DNA of 64,000 nt from Moesziomyces globuligerus. Taxonomy: Eukaryota; Basidiomycota; Ustilaginomycetes; Ustilaginales; Ustilaginaceae. The first letter of the stretch is position 1. The number at the start of each line of letters is the position of its first letter. Made by a program: the position numbers and the translations under genes. The stretch is taken from contig JARVLF010000003.1 in assembly GCA_030849465.1 (NCBI GenBank), positions 62,001 through 126,000 on the forward strand, written 5' to 3'. Positions 10,801-19,345 of this stretch are shown in pieces. Under the pieces are notes generated by a model. It did no database searches. It was not told the DNA's origin and was given only the letters and a program-made list of their open reading frames with translations.

Positions 10801-13800
10801 GGCATACTCGCGCTCGTCGCGCGCCAGGTTCTCGGCCAGGCCAGCGCGCCAGATGAGGTTGAGCTTGGTTTCGAAGGGATCGTCCTGCGCCTCGATGGTG
10901 AGCACGCGGATATTGATGTCGATATCGGGCAGCATTTTGGGATCCTCAGCGTAGGGCGTAATGATCGAATCGTCCCCGCCCATGAGGAACTGGTGGACGA
11001 TCTGCTTCGTTGCCTTGATGGCCACGGATGTGTTGTCGATGATCGGGTTGAGGGCGTATCCGTAGGGGACTCGGATGAGTGCAGCATCTCCATTGACCTG
11101 GATCTTCAGCTTTCCTTCTGCCGACTTGGGGGGGAGCAACACCTTCCAATCGCGCAGACGCACCGCCTCTTCCCACGCTTCGCTTCTGATCAGCTTCGGA
11201 CTCTCCACAGCACCCATTATGGTCTCGGTCGAGACCGAGAGGCCGTCTTGCGGATTGAACCGCACCTCGAGCCTACGCACGCGGATGAAGATGCGCACGG
11301 ACCTAGGCAGGCTCACGAAGGTGTGCACCTCCTTGACGTCGAACCGACATGAAATGCTTGGGTGTCGGCGCTGAGTGGCGGCTCGAGCATCGCCTGTCTT
11401 GCGTCCCTGTTTGGCGTCCCACCCCTTGGCCTTTTGTGCAAGATTCTTGAAAGTCGCAAGCGTAAGAAGGATGCAATACGTGTGCAGGAGGTCGATCCTG
11501 AAGGCGAGCAGATTGGTGTTCTCAGTAGTAATGAAAACCTCGTCCTCGCTCGTTCCAGCGAGTCCAGCCTTGTTCACAGCATTGGGCGGACGCACGACCG
11601 CCTTGACAGCAGCATAGGGTACGAAGACGATGAAGTTGCTGCGGTCTTGCTGACGGAATCTTGGGCGATGCTGCGTTGACTTGTGAACGCGCTCATCACC
11701 CTCGTTGAATGTCCACACGCCCTCGGCGAGCAGAGATGTAGCCGGGCGATTGAGCGTTTCGCCATCGGGCTGCTTGTTCGCAGGTTCGTCGGGACCCGCT
11801 TTGGCGCGCGCGAAGGTCTCGGAGGCGGAGCCCTCCGTGTGCTGTTCAGTGGCCAGCGAGGCATCCAGGATAGGAAAAATGCCGGCTTCGTGCAGAACGA
11901 CGCGGACAAGACCAACACGGCCGTGCCGGGTGGCGAGCGACACCCCTTGGAGCTGCAGGTCCTCGGAGAGCTCGAGAGCAGTACGAGCTCCCCAGTTGGT
12001 TCTCTGCGTCGAGGCGTTCGTCTTGGATTCTGTGACAGCCGCGTACTCGAGCACGATGCGCTCAGCCTCGAAGCCGACGCCGCGGGCGACATCATCCTCG
12101 ATGCGATGGTCCGGACCTCCCAAATGGGCTATCGTGCGTCCAATCGACACATACAGCGCCAGTCCTCCGGGAAGACGCTCTACCAGCGACTTGGGCTCGT
12201 GCGCCGTTTTTGAACTTTCGTGCTCGGTGTCGCTTGCGTTGTCACCATTGCGGACATCTTGATTTGCTGCGGCGCATTCCTGCTGGGCCCGGACGATGAT
12301 TGCGGCGATGTCTGTGTATGCATCGAGCGCACGGGGCTGCCAGGCCTCAATGTCGATGTCCTCGATATTGGCCCGAAATTCAGCGACGGCATCGGAGGCG
12401 GACAGCGAGATACGTTCATCGCAGAGAGCAGAGCCACGCGGCTCGGCATTACCCGGCAGTCGGCCCGAGCCATGCATTTCGAAGCTGTGCATGGCAAGCA
12501 GGTGGTGCTGCAAAGAGCCGCGCGAGGCCGACGACTGTGCTGATGTCGGACGCGCAAAACGATCCTTGGCTGAGCCGGCTTCCGAGCCCAGCGAGAGGAA
12601 CAGCTCGACAGCGTCGATCGCCAGGCACGTCTCAAATTGATATCGTAGATTAAAACGGGTCTCGGCCGCCATCGACGATCTGCGAGTATATCCAGGAAGC
12701 CGAACCTTCCCCGTCTTGGACATGGCATCGCGCATTGACGTACGCCGTGCTGTTGCCGGTGGCCTCTCTGCGCGTGTGGTGTTCTGCTGTAGATCCTGAT
12801 CTTGCTCCTTCTCCTCGTTGAGAAGTTGGATCGGCTCGCTGACTAATTGTGTCGACGCCTGATTCTCCCCTGCCGCGCCAGACGTGGTCTTCGTGGAGGC
12901 CGGTTCCAAGTTGGCTGGTTTGCGCCGGGTCGTTGCTCGCGCTGCTGCCTTGCAGACCTCCTTCCCGCTGATCGGCCACTCGAGGCTGTCGTTCTTGAGA
13001 GCTTTGTAGGCTGCGCGTTTTTCGGCGAGCGGACGCTTGAGATACTCGTCGCGGTACTCTCCGAACAGCATGAAGTCGATGTTTGGAACGGACAGAACGA
13101 GCTGCCTCGAGCCGGGAGCCTTTTCTTTGCTGAAAAGCGGTTGGTGCTGTTCCATGGCCGAAGAGCGGCTTGCGTCAAGGACAAGGGAGATTCGCTTGAT
13201 GTGAAGCCCGGCTGCAATCCTCGGCAATCTAGGAATGAATTTTCCATCTGCTTTGCTACGCCGCGATGAGTTGGCACCTGATGCTCTATGAACTCCCTGT
13301 CTACGACGACGGACTTCGTGCGAAAGTGCGATCAAGGCTGCGATGTCGTCCAATGTGGCGTTTGTTTCCACACCACCGACTGACGTTTCGACTGCTGTGA
13401 CATGCTCGTTGGGGTCGCCCGACAGGAGAAGGCGTGCTGACTCTGGACACGAGGCAAGCAGACCGAACGGAGTCCAGGAGGATCGCGACTCGACCGAAAG
13501 ATCGCCAATGAACAAGAGTCGTGAGGCCTGACCGCGAGTATGGTCTCGACAGTGGACTTCGAAGCTGGCGAGGCTGATGTCGGCCATGAAGACACGTCGA
13601 TGATCGATTGCCATGGACGCCAAGGGCGATGCTGCTTGGCGCTTTCGTTCGGACGGCGTGTCGCTTGCGCCCTGTCTTTTTGTCCGACTTTGTCTGCCGC
13701 CCGCGACCTTTTTGGCCAACCCAGAAGTGCCGATCCAGCGGCGATGAACGGCATCCTTGGGATCGCTGTGCTTGAGCTCAAAGGAGAAGCCAGCAAGGGA

Positions 13801-15861
13801 CACAGCGAATTGCCTGGCTCTTGGTGAGCTGTCTTTGTTGGGCACCTCGCTCGCACCCTGTGCGCGCGGAGCTGCAGCCAACAAGACAGTGTCAGAGGAA
13901 AGCATGACGCGTACCGAGGGCAGGGAGAGCGACATGGACGACACCATACGAAGTGCGGTCGATGCTGGGGAAGCGTGTGGCGGGCCAGGCAATCTGGCAG
14001 GAGGTGGTCGGGGTGCTTTCGGCACATAGCTAGGAGCGGGAGCAGACTCTGAGGTGTGCGACTTGCGATGTCCGAGGACGCGCACGACGCGATGCGCGGC
14101 ATCTAGACGCAGAACGACGGCTCCAAGCGTGAGTTTGGCTGCCAAGGTATTGTCGCCTCCGAGAGCGAGGTTGGATCCAACGAGCATGCTTGCGGTGAGT
14201 TCGGTGACGCCGTTGATCGAGAGGATTCTGGCGCTGGATGGGATGGACCGCAAGTGATGCGAGAGGTTGTCTTCTTGCAGACGCCGACGAGTCCATCCCG
14301 AATCGGCGTGGAAGTCGGATTCGGCGAGCGGCTCGAGGGCCCAGTCGGCCCAGCGGTCTGCAAAGCCACGGAGGGTGGTGGAGGACATCCTGGACAAGCG
14401 CGATGCGCTGTTGCTGCGCCTGCGCGACGGTCCTTTCGGACGGTAGCCAGAATCGAAGCTATCATCGACGATGTAGGGCGGGTCTTCCTGCGTCGTATCC
14501 ATGGCGGTGTCCGACTGGCTGGGCGAGAAAGGGCCAGAGTCTGCCTGGGATGGAGACGTGGCTCGCGCTGGTGAGTTAGGAGCAGCAGCATCGCTATTGT
14601 GGCGTGAGCTCATCCCGGAGTTGGGGTCCGATCTGCCAGGCGGCTTGAAGTTGGCCTCGAAGAGTTCGATGCCGTCGAGGCGGAGATGTGCCTTGACTGT
14701 GCTGGGAGAGATTCCTGCGACGAGGTAGCTGGCCGCCCCGCGCGCACCGGAGCCTACTCTGGTGGGCATCATTCGCATGGCGTCGAAGAAGCTGCGCCAG
14801 CTCGGCGCGAAGGAGCGCGGCGAAGCGCGATCGGCACTGGCGTCGTCTTCATTCGGCGCTTGCTTAGCTGCGTCAGTCCTGAACGAAGAGCCGGGCGACA
14901 TGGAGAAGGTGAGGCCTGCCCTGCCGATGCGTGCCACAGTTTCCGCCTCCTGAATGTAGAGCTCGATGCGATCGACTTCGATGGAGACAAGAGATGTGAG
15001 CACGGGTATGCTGGAGGTGAGGAGGTAGAGTGCCGCGCGAAAGGCACGGAGAACGAGACTCCGGAAGCGCGGAATGGCTGCAGTGCGGATCCAACTGGCG
15101 AGGCCGAGGATGGAATGGAGTGACATGATGCCGGCGCGATGGAAGGTGCCGTAGAAGCCAGCGTCCGATGCTGGAGCGGGCGGCCGAAGGTGATCATTCC
15201 TCGCACCGAGATCTGCAGGGGCAGCACGAGGTGACTGCGTACGAGACGGAAAAGGGTGCAAAAGGGCTGGCGCTTCGGAGGTGGGCGACATGGAAGGGCT
15301 GCTCATGAGGCGTTGGAGTCGAAGCTCCTCCTGCTGCTCCAAGGACAAGCAGGCGTTCGGGCCGTTGTCCGAGGCGGACGGGCCTTGCGCGTTGTGGTCA
15401 TGGTGGGGCGGCGGAGGCGATGGGTGCGCCTTTCTAGGATGTTTTTGGTGGGGCGAAGATCGCGGTAGACGGACGCCGACGCCTTGCACATGGATGGTGA
15501 TGATGGCGCTGCTCTTTCGCGGGACTACGGTGGGCTGGTCTTTTGCTTTGCAGAGGAAGTAAGGGAGGTGGTACGAGGCGTAGATGCGCTGAATCTTGAG
15601 CTCGAGCTGGTCCTCGTGCCTAGAGAAAGCCGCCGAGTCATTGTGAAAGCCCTTGGAGCGATACTCGATGCCACGGACGCCACGGATGCCCACCCGCCTG
15701 ATGCGCAGTTTGCCGCGGAAGAGGATGCGCGGCAGACGTGGCAAGACCGAGCGGAAGAAGATGGCGGTGGCCAAGAGGCCGACGAGGAACGCCCACAAGA
15801 ACCTCCAGGGACTCGACATGCTCGCTGCTGGCATGGTGCTGTATGGCTGTTCCAGCGTCAT
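4810..15861 (-). CDS. FMP27: FMP27/BLTP2-family bridge-like lipid-transfer protein
   Basis: An uninterrupted 3,683-codon frame. The family (yeast Fmp27/Hob proteins, animal hobbit/BLTP2, plant SABRE/KIP) forms long hydrophobic-groove rods at ER-plasma membrane contacts that move bulk lipid. Visible support: an N-terminal membrane anchor at about residues 18-40 (FLWAFLVGLLATAIFF) followed by the basic PRLPRILFRGKLRIRRVG; the family-defining GFWDK segment near residue 1990 (KLGFWDKLPLILHGHIN); and a conserved C-terminal half with KIMDYIFG near residue 3170. The C-terminus is Ser-rich and disordered. An insert near residue 2150 has five Cys in a short span (CDDETCPRRPKC...C), an oddity. At about 3.7 kb of protein it is roughly 1,000 residues longer than yeast Fmp27; the excess is mostly in low-complexity linkers of the first 700 residues and the last 450. 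The first ATG (15861) is used because the anchor follows directly; Met10 and Met15 are alternatives. No introns are needed. Confidence 0.93.
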   Translation of the reverse strand: MTLEQPYSTMPAASMSSPWRFLWAFLVGLLATAIFFRSVLPRLPRILFRGKLRIRRVGIRGVRGIEYRSKGFHNDSAAFSRHEDQLELKIQRIYASYHLPYFLCKAKDQPTVVPRKSSAIITIHVQGVGVRLPRSSPHQKHPRKAHPSPPPPHHDHNAQGPSASDNGPNACLSLEQQEELRLQRLMSSPSMSPTSEAPALLHPFPSRTQSPRAAPADLGARNDHLRPPAPASDAGFYGTFHRAGIMSLHSILGLASWIRTAAIPRFRSLVLRAFRAALYLLTSSIPVLTSLVSIEVDRIELYIQEAETVARIGRAGLTFSMSPGSSFRTDAAKQAPNEDDASADRASPRSFAPSWRSFFDAMRMMPTRVGSGARGAASYLVAGISPSTVKAHLRLDGIELFEANFKPPGRSDPNSGMSSRHNSDAAAPNSPARATSPSQADSGPFSPSQSDTAMDTTQEDPPYIVDDSFDSGYRPKGPSRRRSNSASRLSRMSSTTLRGFADRWADWALEPLAESDFHADSGWTRRRLQEDNLSHHLRSIPSSARILSINGVTELTASMLVGSNLALGGDNTLAAKLTLGAVVLRLDAAHRVVRVLGHRKSHTSESAPAPSYVPKAPRPPPARLPGPPHASPASTALRMVSSMSLSLPSVRVMLSSDTVLLAAAPRAQGASEVPNKDSSPRARQFAVSLAGFSFELKHSDPKDAVHRRWIGTSGLAKKVAGGRQSRTKRQGASDTPSERKRQAASPLASMAIDHRRVFMADISLASFEVHCRDHTRGQASRLLFIGDLSVESRSSWTPFGLLASCPESARLLLSGDPNEHVTAVETSVGGVETNATLDDIAALIALSHEVRRRRQGVHRASGANSSRRSKADGKFIPRLPRIAAGLHIKRISLVLDASRSSAMEQHQPLFSKEKAPGSRQLVLSVPNIDFMLFGEYRDEYLKRPLAEKRAAYKALKNDSLEWPISGKEVCKAAARATTRRKPANLEPASTKTTSGAAGENQASTQLVSEPIQLLNEEKEQDQDLQQNTTRAERPPATARRTSMRDAMSKTGKVRLPGYTRRSSMAAETRFNLRYQFETCLAIDAVELFLSLGSEAGSAKDRFARPTSAQSSASRGSLQHHLLAMHSFEMHGSGRLPGNAEPRGSALCDERISLSASDAVAEFRANIEDIDIEAWQPRALDAYTDIAAIIVRAQQECAAANQDVRNGDNASDTEHESSKTAHEPKSLVERLPGGLALYVSIGRTIAHLGGPDHRIEDDVARGVGFEAERIVLEYAAVTESKTNASTQRTNWGARTALELSEDLQLQGVSLATRHGRVGLVRVVLHEAGIFPILDASLATEQHTEGSASETFARAKAGPDEPANKQPDGETLNRPATSLLAEGVWTFNEGDERVHKSTQHRPRFRQQDRSNFIVFVPYAAVKAVVRPPNAVNKAGLAGTSEDEVFITTENTNLLAFRIDLLHTYCILLTLATFKNLAQKAKGWDAKQGRKTGDARAATQRRHPSISCRFDVKEVHTFVSLPRSVRIFIRVRRLEVRFNPQDGLSVSTETIMGAVESPKLIRSEAWEEAVRLRDWKVLLPPKSAEGKLKIQVNGDAALIRVPYGYALNPIIDNTSVAIKATKQIVHQFLMGGDDSIITPYAEDPKMLPDIDINIRVLTIEAQDDPFETKLNLIWRAGLAENLARDEREYAFAAKAEELGASKPLHSATSFRSGRSNVSLGSSVGSVDSDLEDDSSCTSHGTRFTASKKQHVSYEEARGALDAFNSSSWVRRYTNARSEQIRRQEAVLKNIYGRYALPRIHDELPINVLPIGKAAPLVRSTMYRLSLKVGRAQFPSDHLRDFIHEKGAGMPKDTPFSLLVPMHLKWEMEEWRVTLRDYPMPMLHVPPTHRSENDARKAWCFEGDVVLAEQLGGPESIRHVPAVIVPAATGRPDAIEYGIVIPKVAMPVKMYGTPTVRLRTPFPTRLVWGQSIQPTIQDVMRVIDGITPPPHDPSPKLGFWDKLPLILHGHINVKFEDEGGFNIHLKGGRDPYSIEGSDAGWVKSWKGAVEIRIGYDNPQKEVFQIMSHEYVLAVPDLNDYVDHAATGVLGGSDQADRQHSPREGEDSYHDSYDRKSVNVSFTSSMHRYMKDPTFRKIVIKLTNGVRWGSGLHGERTCDDETCPRRPKCKGEPFYRECRNFERIDHWKVITKTREHFDSLPEAERRDSFRGWRSHHLHFSLSVYSPKNGIAGYGGKQTDSRIDTVNNFYFTPLAWAHFWAWMRLFNSAMSLPIRTGQLFPESPPPSPKFGRFIGTIKYRIDLEPLFITHQYRQFNKEDWVRGLRTHVGVKARVNAFTLDMHQRQQETVKERPEVGEPRIVFHKPFYEAEVSCEAIDLKTFAAQMQDDCESAPVMDEHEVGESMFDDLFAQDMPISDDELDWIDMNDLVELDSQTIKDPSPKIRMFPAMICPQFNYYRKVESKRERRAREMQDHANSSKSRGERGSDLEQLLSKLERSKFGSEKSHVCMVGQNDKPYGIQRKLAQDRLGEIRSEIDRVLATGDDASSGSEGHSEGAEDQQERLNELHGRERILSGFISHLGRLQEHADRVERAKAEGVPAPKRSATIDRNIALNATDLASLYHDLGMFDNRFVAHNPTLFFSNVTRTLLLKYYYSSRLRRGYAHHMTATAVRYIRDLLKKKDQAGRQSAAAKMHDYLDAGRQSHQLTPSTEGHSGLDILHEMLDDMVNHMLGKNGYSKSGWGTRSEDEAEADGMEVGMSPTDGISDDFNVVKSNVCLLLKPQIVLRSDVDDNSTVIVTALRTRLQNYTVLDESCADDSVNAIVLRRNFFALDSLQCFHPNARSKSTFLRGARAEKHGFVSLPLETLVDMHGQCRDFERIVPHTNASMYYDKFNKLRLSDSSRSVSTFRKDGKPVQDHLHHHMDMILLNCPRFSVSANSEHFAALYNVVTDLILYRDPAHRDQAKRLEEMMFSYDFTDVSGLADIVTALQLRIREAQGLIGQYRAVSDKLNERGRAEYVTVLGETLELITELNLIMEAITTSQDSKGGADREKKSALRFMTQAQEVAWNMLGDEAGELVAKLALRGISFSWLNKADNSAANTLAIQDLQALSVDPNAMFAEIIAKYLRAPDHPMAKEGRFLDAMWSVLPPVGGISIVDMFEFNLHPVKIQIELVVGRKIMDYIFGTKRQRERQEEEQKRIEDQVRRQEKATAKKKSPLARLLGGRKHLAPSSASSRPPSTKDSSRNASTADLASRSASSSDLLSVGRPSSDGSREDDADSISGRGRGAKVGSSMTTAKNSLKSRPGTPASGKQDAGSDDERRGDQFAIAQRNAAEMRSRASAYRTFVYVKISQTIFCLSYKGEKEKSITDLYDLVFRTPNFEYHNSTFGYVDLADNFKKDVFKAAWNQKSTLLRDIITHRPNRKRNAIESIRAIRQASRARESLAPLDISVEPPTPAERSSFDGSSHLVESPTDTFSYRGTEAYGDDEEESIDSQALEADDGDGSGSMDGRPVHVRQGTGQTLAGRIRDEWGRSNELEAAAAHDSSTSLASSDERRDSVGEVDAMLYQHATPQRETAEPEHGRKFPGLRRLSFGADSPATERGEAVSTASAGSSPYLQVPPGVASRRESLASNRSHSPSFKLNMLLPRSLRNRASPSAGARNASSPTEEAEQLPGRTTSSDYSGSIRSAH

Positions 15862-16406
15862 GGCCGGTGCTCGAGAGGCTGCTCAGGCAGCACCGCGAGA
15901 ATATTCCAAGCGAGTTGCACGATGGCGAATGAAGCCAGCCGCAGCCGGGCTATTGAGGGTGCTGCATGGCGGAGGAAGATTGCCGTTGGATGAAGTCGCG
16001 TGCGCGGGGCACGATCGCTGAGTTGGGCAGGATGATGGGATAGAAAAGGTGGGGAGCAGGATGGCGAGTGACAGGTTCGTCTGCTGTGGGATGCGCGCTC
16101 AGACCCGCACCGCGTGATGATGACTTCGCAGTGGAGCACATCGGAATTTCAAGCCGACTCGGCGGCGTGCTTACGGACCCTGAGCTCCGGGGCTCCTGGG
16201 CTCCTGGGCTCCAGGGCGCATGCATCAGACTTGCACCACAACCAAATTATCACGGTCTGCTGCCCCGCGCGCATCTTCGTCTTCCAGCTTGCTGCACGAC
16301 ACTGCACTGGAGTGCTACATCACCACGCACACCATGTGGAGTGAGAAGCCCAATGCAGCATGGTGGCTGGCGAAAAAAGCAGCCGCAAGATTTACAGCAA
16401 GAAATT
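15862..16406. promoter_or_regulatory. Upstream region of the FMP27-like gene and tRNA 3' flank
   Basis: About 0.5 kb between the FMP27-like start codon and the tRNA-Gln 3' end. It must contain the FMP27 promoter and 5' UTR. A short direct repeat of GGGCTCCTGGGCTCC type lies near 16185-16215. No convincing ORF is present; the short frames here are compositional. Confidence 0.5.
16373..16378 (-). terminator. Pol III oligo-T terminator of tRNA-Gln
   Basis: Six consecutive T on the minus strand, 28 bp past the tRNA 3' end, and the first long T-run met by a polymerase leaving the gene. This is the standard Pol III stop signal; the assignment rests on position and run length. Confidence 0.75.
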
Positions 16407-16522
16407 TGGTCGTGCTGGGAGTCGAACCCAGGTGGCCAGAAATTTCAAACGAGGCCATGAACTCAGCACGAGTGCAGAGCAACTTCAAAATCTGGAATGC
16501 TAAACCTCTACATCACACAACC
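16407..16522 (-). tRNA. tRNA-Gln (anticodon UUG) with a 43-nt intron
   Basis: Folded by hand on the minus strand. Acceptor stem GGTTGTG (16522-16516) pairs with CACGACC (16414-16408, one G-U), discriminator A at 16407. D arm ATGT...GCAT. Anticodon stem CCAGA pairs with TCTGG, loop TT-TTG-A-T, anticodon TTG at 16488-16486. T arm CTGGG-TTCGACT-CCCAG. Exon 1 is 16485-16522 and exon 2 is 16407-16441; the intron 16442-16484 sits after position 37, the normal place for eukaryotic tRNA introns. The mature tRNA is 73 nt. The A box (TGATGTAGAGG type) and B box (GGTTCGACTCC) match Pol III promoter consensus. Without recognising the intron the locus looks like a 62-nt pseudo-tRNA, because the intron contains TCGTGCTG, complementary to the 3' end. 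Confidence 0.94.
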
Positions 16523-16697
16523 TCAGTTATGCCCGCCGCAGCAAATGCCACCTACATATACACCCTCGCCGCTCAACTGATTGTGGATCGCGGATCTCGG
16601 GTGAAAAAGTGGAGGTTGCCGGGTCAAGACGATGAGGGCCACCATACCGAATCCCTACCTCCATTCGGCTGCGTCCCTCGACCGGTTCGCATACAAC

Positions 16698-17238
16698 ATG
16701 GCAGATGCAGACGCATTTGCAGCAGCCAAGCGGCAGGAGGAGCTGCAGAAGCAGGTAAGTCTCGTCAATGGATACCACCGAGCTTCGCGCGATGTCTCGT
16801 ACCCAAGCAGCGACTGACGTGCGATGCTCCCGCCGCGCAACTATGACCACCTTCCACACCAACATCAGCTACAGACACTGCAGGTACTCGAGTCGGAGCT
16901 CAAGTCTCTCCCGGTAAACGCGGTAAGTGCTGTCCGATCTGGAATGCAGGATGTAGTGGCGTGGAGCGGTTACTGATTAATCGCTGTTCAACATGCGCAG
17001 AAGGTGTACAACGCCATCACGACGCAGCTCGAGGCGCCGCTGATCCCACACGCCCACGCGCAGCATGCGATGTTCCCGAACCTGGACGCCAAGTCCGCAC
17101 TCCAAGACGTACAGCGTAAGTCCTGACGCCTCGCCCTCGTCCTCTTCTTGCTTCGGGTCACTGACATGAAACACGCATTCGATGCCAACAGGACAGAAAA
17201 GGGTGTTGCTGGCCAATCTCGGTCAGCCACAGGAGTGA
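16698..17238 (+). CDS. 90-aa coiled-coil protein, possibly prefoldin-beta-like, four exons
   Basis: Reconstructed as 16698-16754, 16869-16922, 17001-17115 and 17192-17238, with GTAAGT donors and CAG acceptors. Phases agree (0, 0, 1) and the joined frame is 91 codons ending in TGA. The protein begins MADADAFAAAKRQEELQKQ, has a short N-terminal helix with heptad leucines (LQTLQVLESELKSL), a hinge with KVYNAITTQLEAPLIP, and a C-terminal helix (LDAKSALQDVQRQKRVLL). A helix, a KVY-containing hairpin region and a second helix in about 90 residues is the prefoldin-beta layout, as in small prefoldin-like subunits; this family call is tentative. Exon 2 could also start at 16875, using the next AG. It follows the divergent tRNA and lies 425 bp upstream of the trimethyllysine dioxygenase. 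Confidence 0.7.
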
Positions 17239-17662
17239 GCTGGCGATAATCCAAGTATTCGTTCGAGGCCATCTACGCTGGCCGTCACCGACGATTGATG
17301 GTTGATGCCCGAAGAAGCACGGATTGAGGAGGGCCGGGCCGCGAAAACCTGTTAAGTTAGGCCGACTTCGGGAAGCCGGTCAGAGTTGGGGAAAAAGTGG
17401 AGTTGGCGGCGAGGTGATGATGCAGCTGCGGACGGGCGCGTCAGCTAGCGTGAATCGCCGCCCAGCCGCGGAAGGGCCGGATGAGCATGGGTCGTCTCGC
17501 GGCCAAGGCAACCGCAGTCGCCCAAACGGACCACCACCTTTGATCCAATCTCGTCCATCCCTCTGCGTTGTCTGCCTTCTGTGCAGCTCTGCGCCCTCGG
17601 CTGATCCGACAGCACACTGCGCCGACAGCACACTGCGCCGCGCTCGTACGCTCCTTTGCTCC
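17239..17662. promoter_or_regulatory. Promoter and 5' leader of the trimethyllysine dioxygenase gene
   Basis: About 0.4 kb between the small coiled-coil gene and the dioxygenase ATG. The dioxygenase frame stays open through much of it, but the residues encoded before 17663 are not protein-like, and a mitochondrial presequence starts at 17663. A 13-bp near-direct repeat (GACAGCACACTGC) occurs around 17608-17636. No other feature seen. Confidence 0.5.
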
Positions 17663-19345
17663 ATGTATAGGCCGCTCCCGTGTGCCGTTTCGGCTCTTCC
17701 GAAACGGTTGGCGTCCACCGCCGCGCGTCACCATGTCAGCCGTCAGCTCCTCCCGCCACTGCTCAGCCGTACTCGCGCTCGCTCGCTGCACACTTCCTCC
17801 TCCCTCCGTGCCGATGCGGCTGCTGCTGCTACGAAGCCAGCTTCTTCGACGCCGGCGTCGACGACCTCGGCGAGCTACACGGACGGCGGACCCGCGGTGC
17901 CAGGCGTGACGACGGACGCCAAGTCGCGCGCCGTCTACATCACGTGGGCGAGCGGCATCACGAGCAAGTTCCACAACATCTGGCTGCGCGATCACTGCCG
18001 CTGTCCGCAGTGCTACCATCCGACCACCAAACAGCGCCTGCTCAACACGTTTGAGATCGCCCCGGACGCACAACCCGCCTCGGCCGAAGCCACCACCGAA
18101 GGTCTGCTCATCCACTGGCCTCTACTGCCCTCGGAACGCGCTGCCACACCATCATCACCGGTGCCGGAACCCGCGCAAGAAGGTCAGCCGCTACAGGGCG
18201 AGAGCGCGAGTGGGCCGCTGCATGCTTCGCTGTATCCGTGGCGCTGGCTGATGCGCAACTCGTACTCGCCGCTCCTCTCGGATCCCGTCACCGCAGGCAG
18301 CGACGAGTCCGGCCTCAAGGGCATCGAAAAGGTGCTCTGGGGCAAGGGTATCGGTTCGGCCCCGCCCACGGTCAAGTACGAAGAAGTCATGCAGTCCGAC
18401 CAGGGAGTCCTCAAGTGGGTCACCAAGATCGTAAGTCGTCCCTTTCCACAGTCAGGTTTTGACCACCCCGCACAGCGAGGTTTGCAGAGTAGGATGTGCT
18501 GACGATCTCTTGCGTTCGGAATGTGGTGTGACCAGGCGCAGTACGGGTTTGCGTTTGTATCGGGGGTTCCGCCTACGCCTACGGATACCGAGGCGTTGAT
18601 TCGACGCATCGCGTTTATCCGCGAGACGCACTACGGCGGCTTCTGGGACTTTACCTCTGACCTCGCGCACGGCGACACTGCCTACACGGATCTTGCGCTG
18701 CAGGCGCACACGGACACGACGTACTTTACCGATCCGGCTGGGCTGCAGATGTTCCATCTGCTCAGTCACACGGCTTCGAAGACGTCATCGAGCTCTGCTA
18801 CGGGTGGGGGAGGAGCGACTCGTGGGCCTAGTGGTGGTGAATCGCTTTTGGTGGATGGGTTCCTGGCTGCGGCGGTGTTGAAGGATGTTCATCCGGAAGC
18901 CTACGAAACGCTTAGCCGTGTTCGGATCCGAACACATTCGGCAGGGGATGAAAACACCATGATCCGTCCGCTTCTTGATGGAGGATACCCGATCTTGCAG
19001 CACGACGATGCAACTGGCGAGTTGGTGCTCGTTAGGTACAATAATGACGATCGATCCGTCTTGAGGGTGGATGCGGATGATGTGGAGCCGTTCTACGATG
19101 CTCTCGTCAAGTGGAACGCCATCCTCACCAATCCAGAGGGCGAGTATAGGGTCCAACTCAAGCCGGGCACGCCGTTGATCTTTGATAACCATCGCGTGCT
19201 GCATGGACGAGCTGCGTTCGTAGGCAATCGACGCCTCTGCGGCGCCTATGTCAACCATGACGATTACAGGTCCAGACTCGCCGTTCTCCGAACTCAGCTC
19301 GCTGAAAATCGTACCACCAGAGGCGTCTGGGACGACGGCCTTTAG
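17663..19345 (+). CDS. Trimethyllysine dioxygenase (carnitine biosynthesis), mitochondrial
   Basis: Two exons, 17663-18430 and 18536-19345 (GTAAGT donor, CTGAC branch site, CAG acceptor, phase 0), giving 525 aa. Fe(II)/2-oxoglutarate enzyme that hydroxylates N6-trimethyllysine, the first step of carnitine synthesis. Residues 1-50 form an Arg/Ser/Ala-rich, acid-free mitochondrial presequence (MYRPLPCAVSALPKRLAST), which decides the start. An N-terminal GBBH-like zinc domain has WLRDHCRCPQCYHP. The catalytic domain has the iron triad His314 and Asp316 (HTDTTYF) and distal His479 (VLHGRAAF). LLVDGFLAA and LVRYNNDDR favour trimethyllysine dioxygenase over gamma-butyrobetaine hydroxylase, which is the main alternative. 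A Gly/Ser/Thr-rich insert near residues 330-355 is unusual. The protein ends with NHDDYRSRL, close to the family's normal terminus. Confidence 0.92.

Noticed and set aside
16410..16471. 62-nt pseudo-tRNA with TCGTGCT/AGCACGA ends
   Set aside because: Too short, and its anticodon arm does not fold. Extending to 16522 gives a canonical intron-containing tRNA-Gln, so the apparent stem is an intron-exon pairing.
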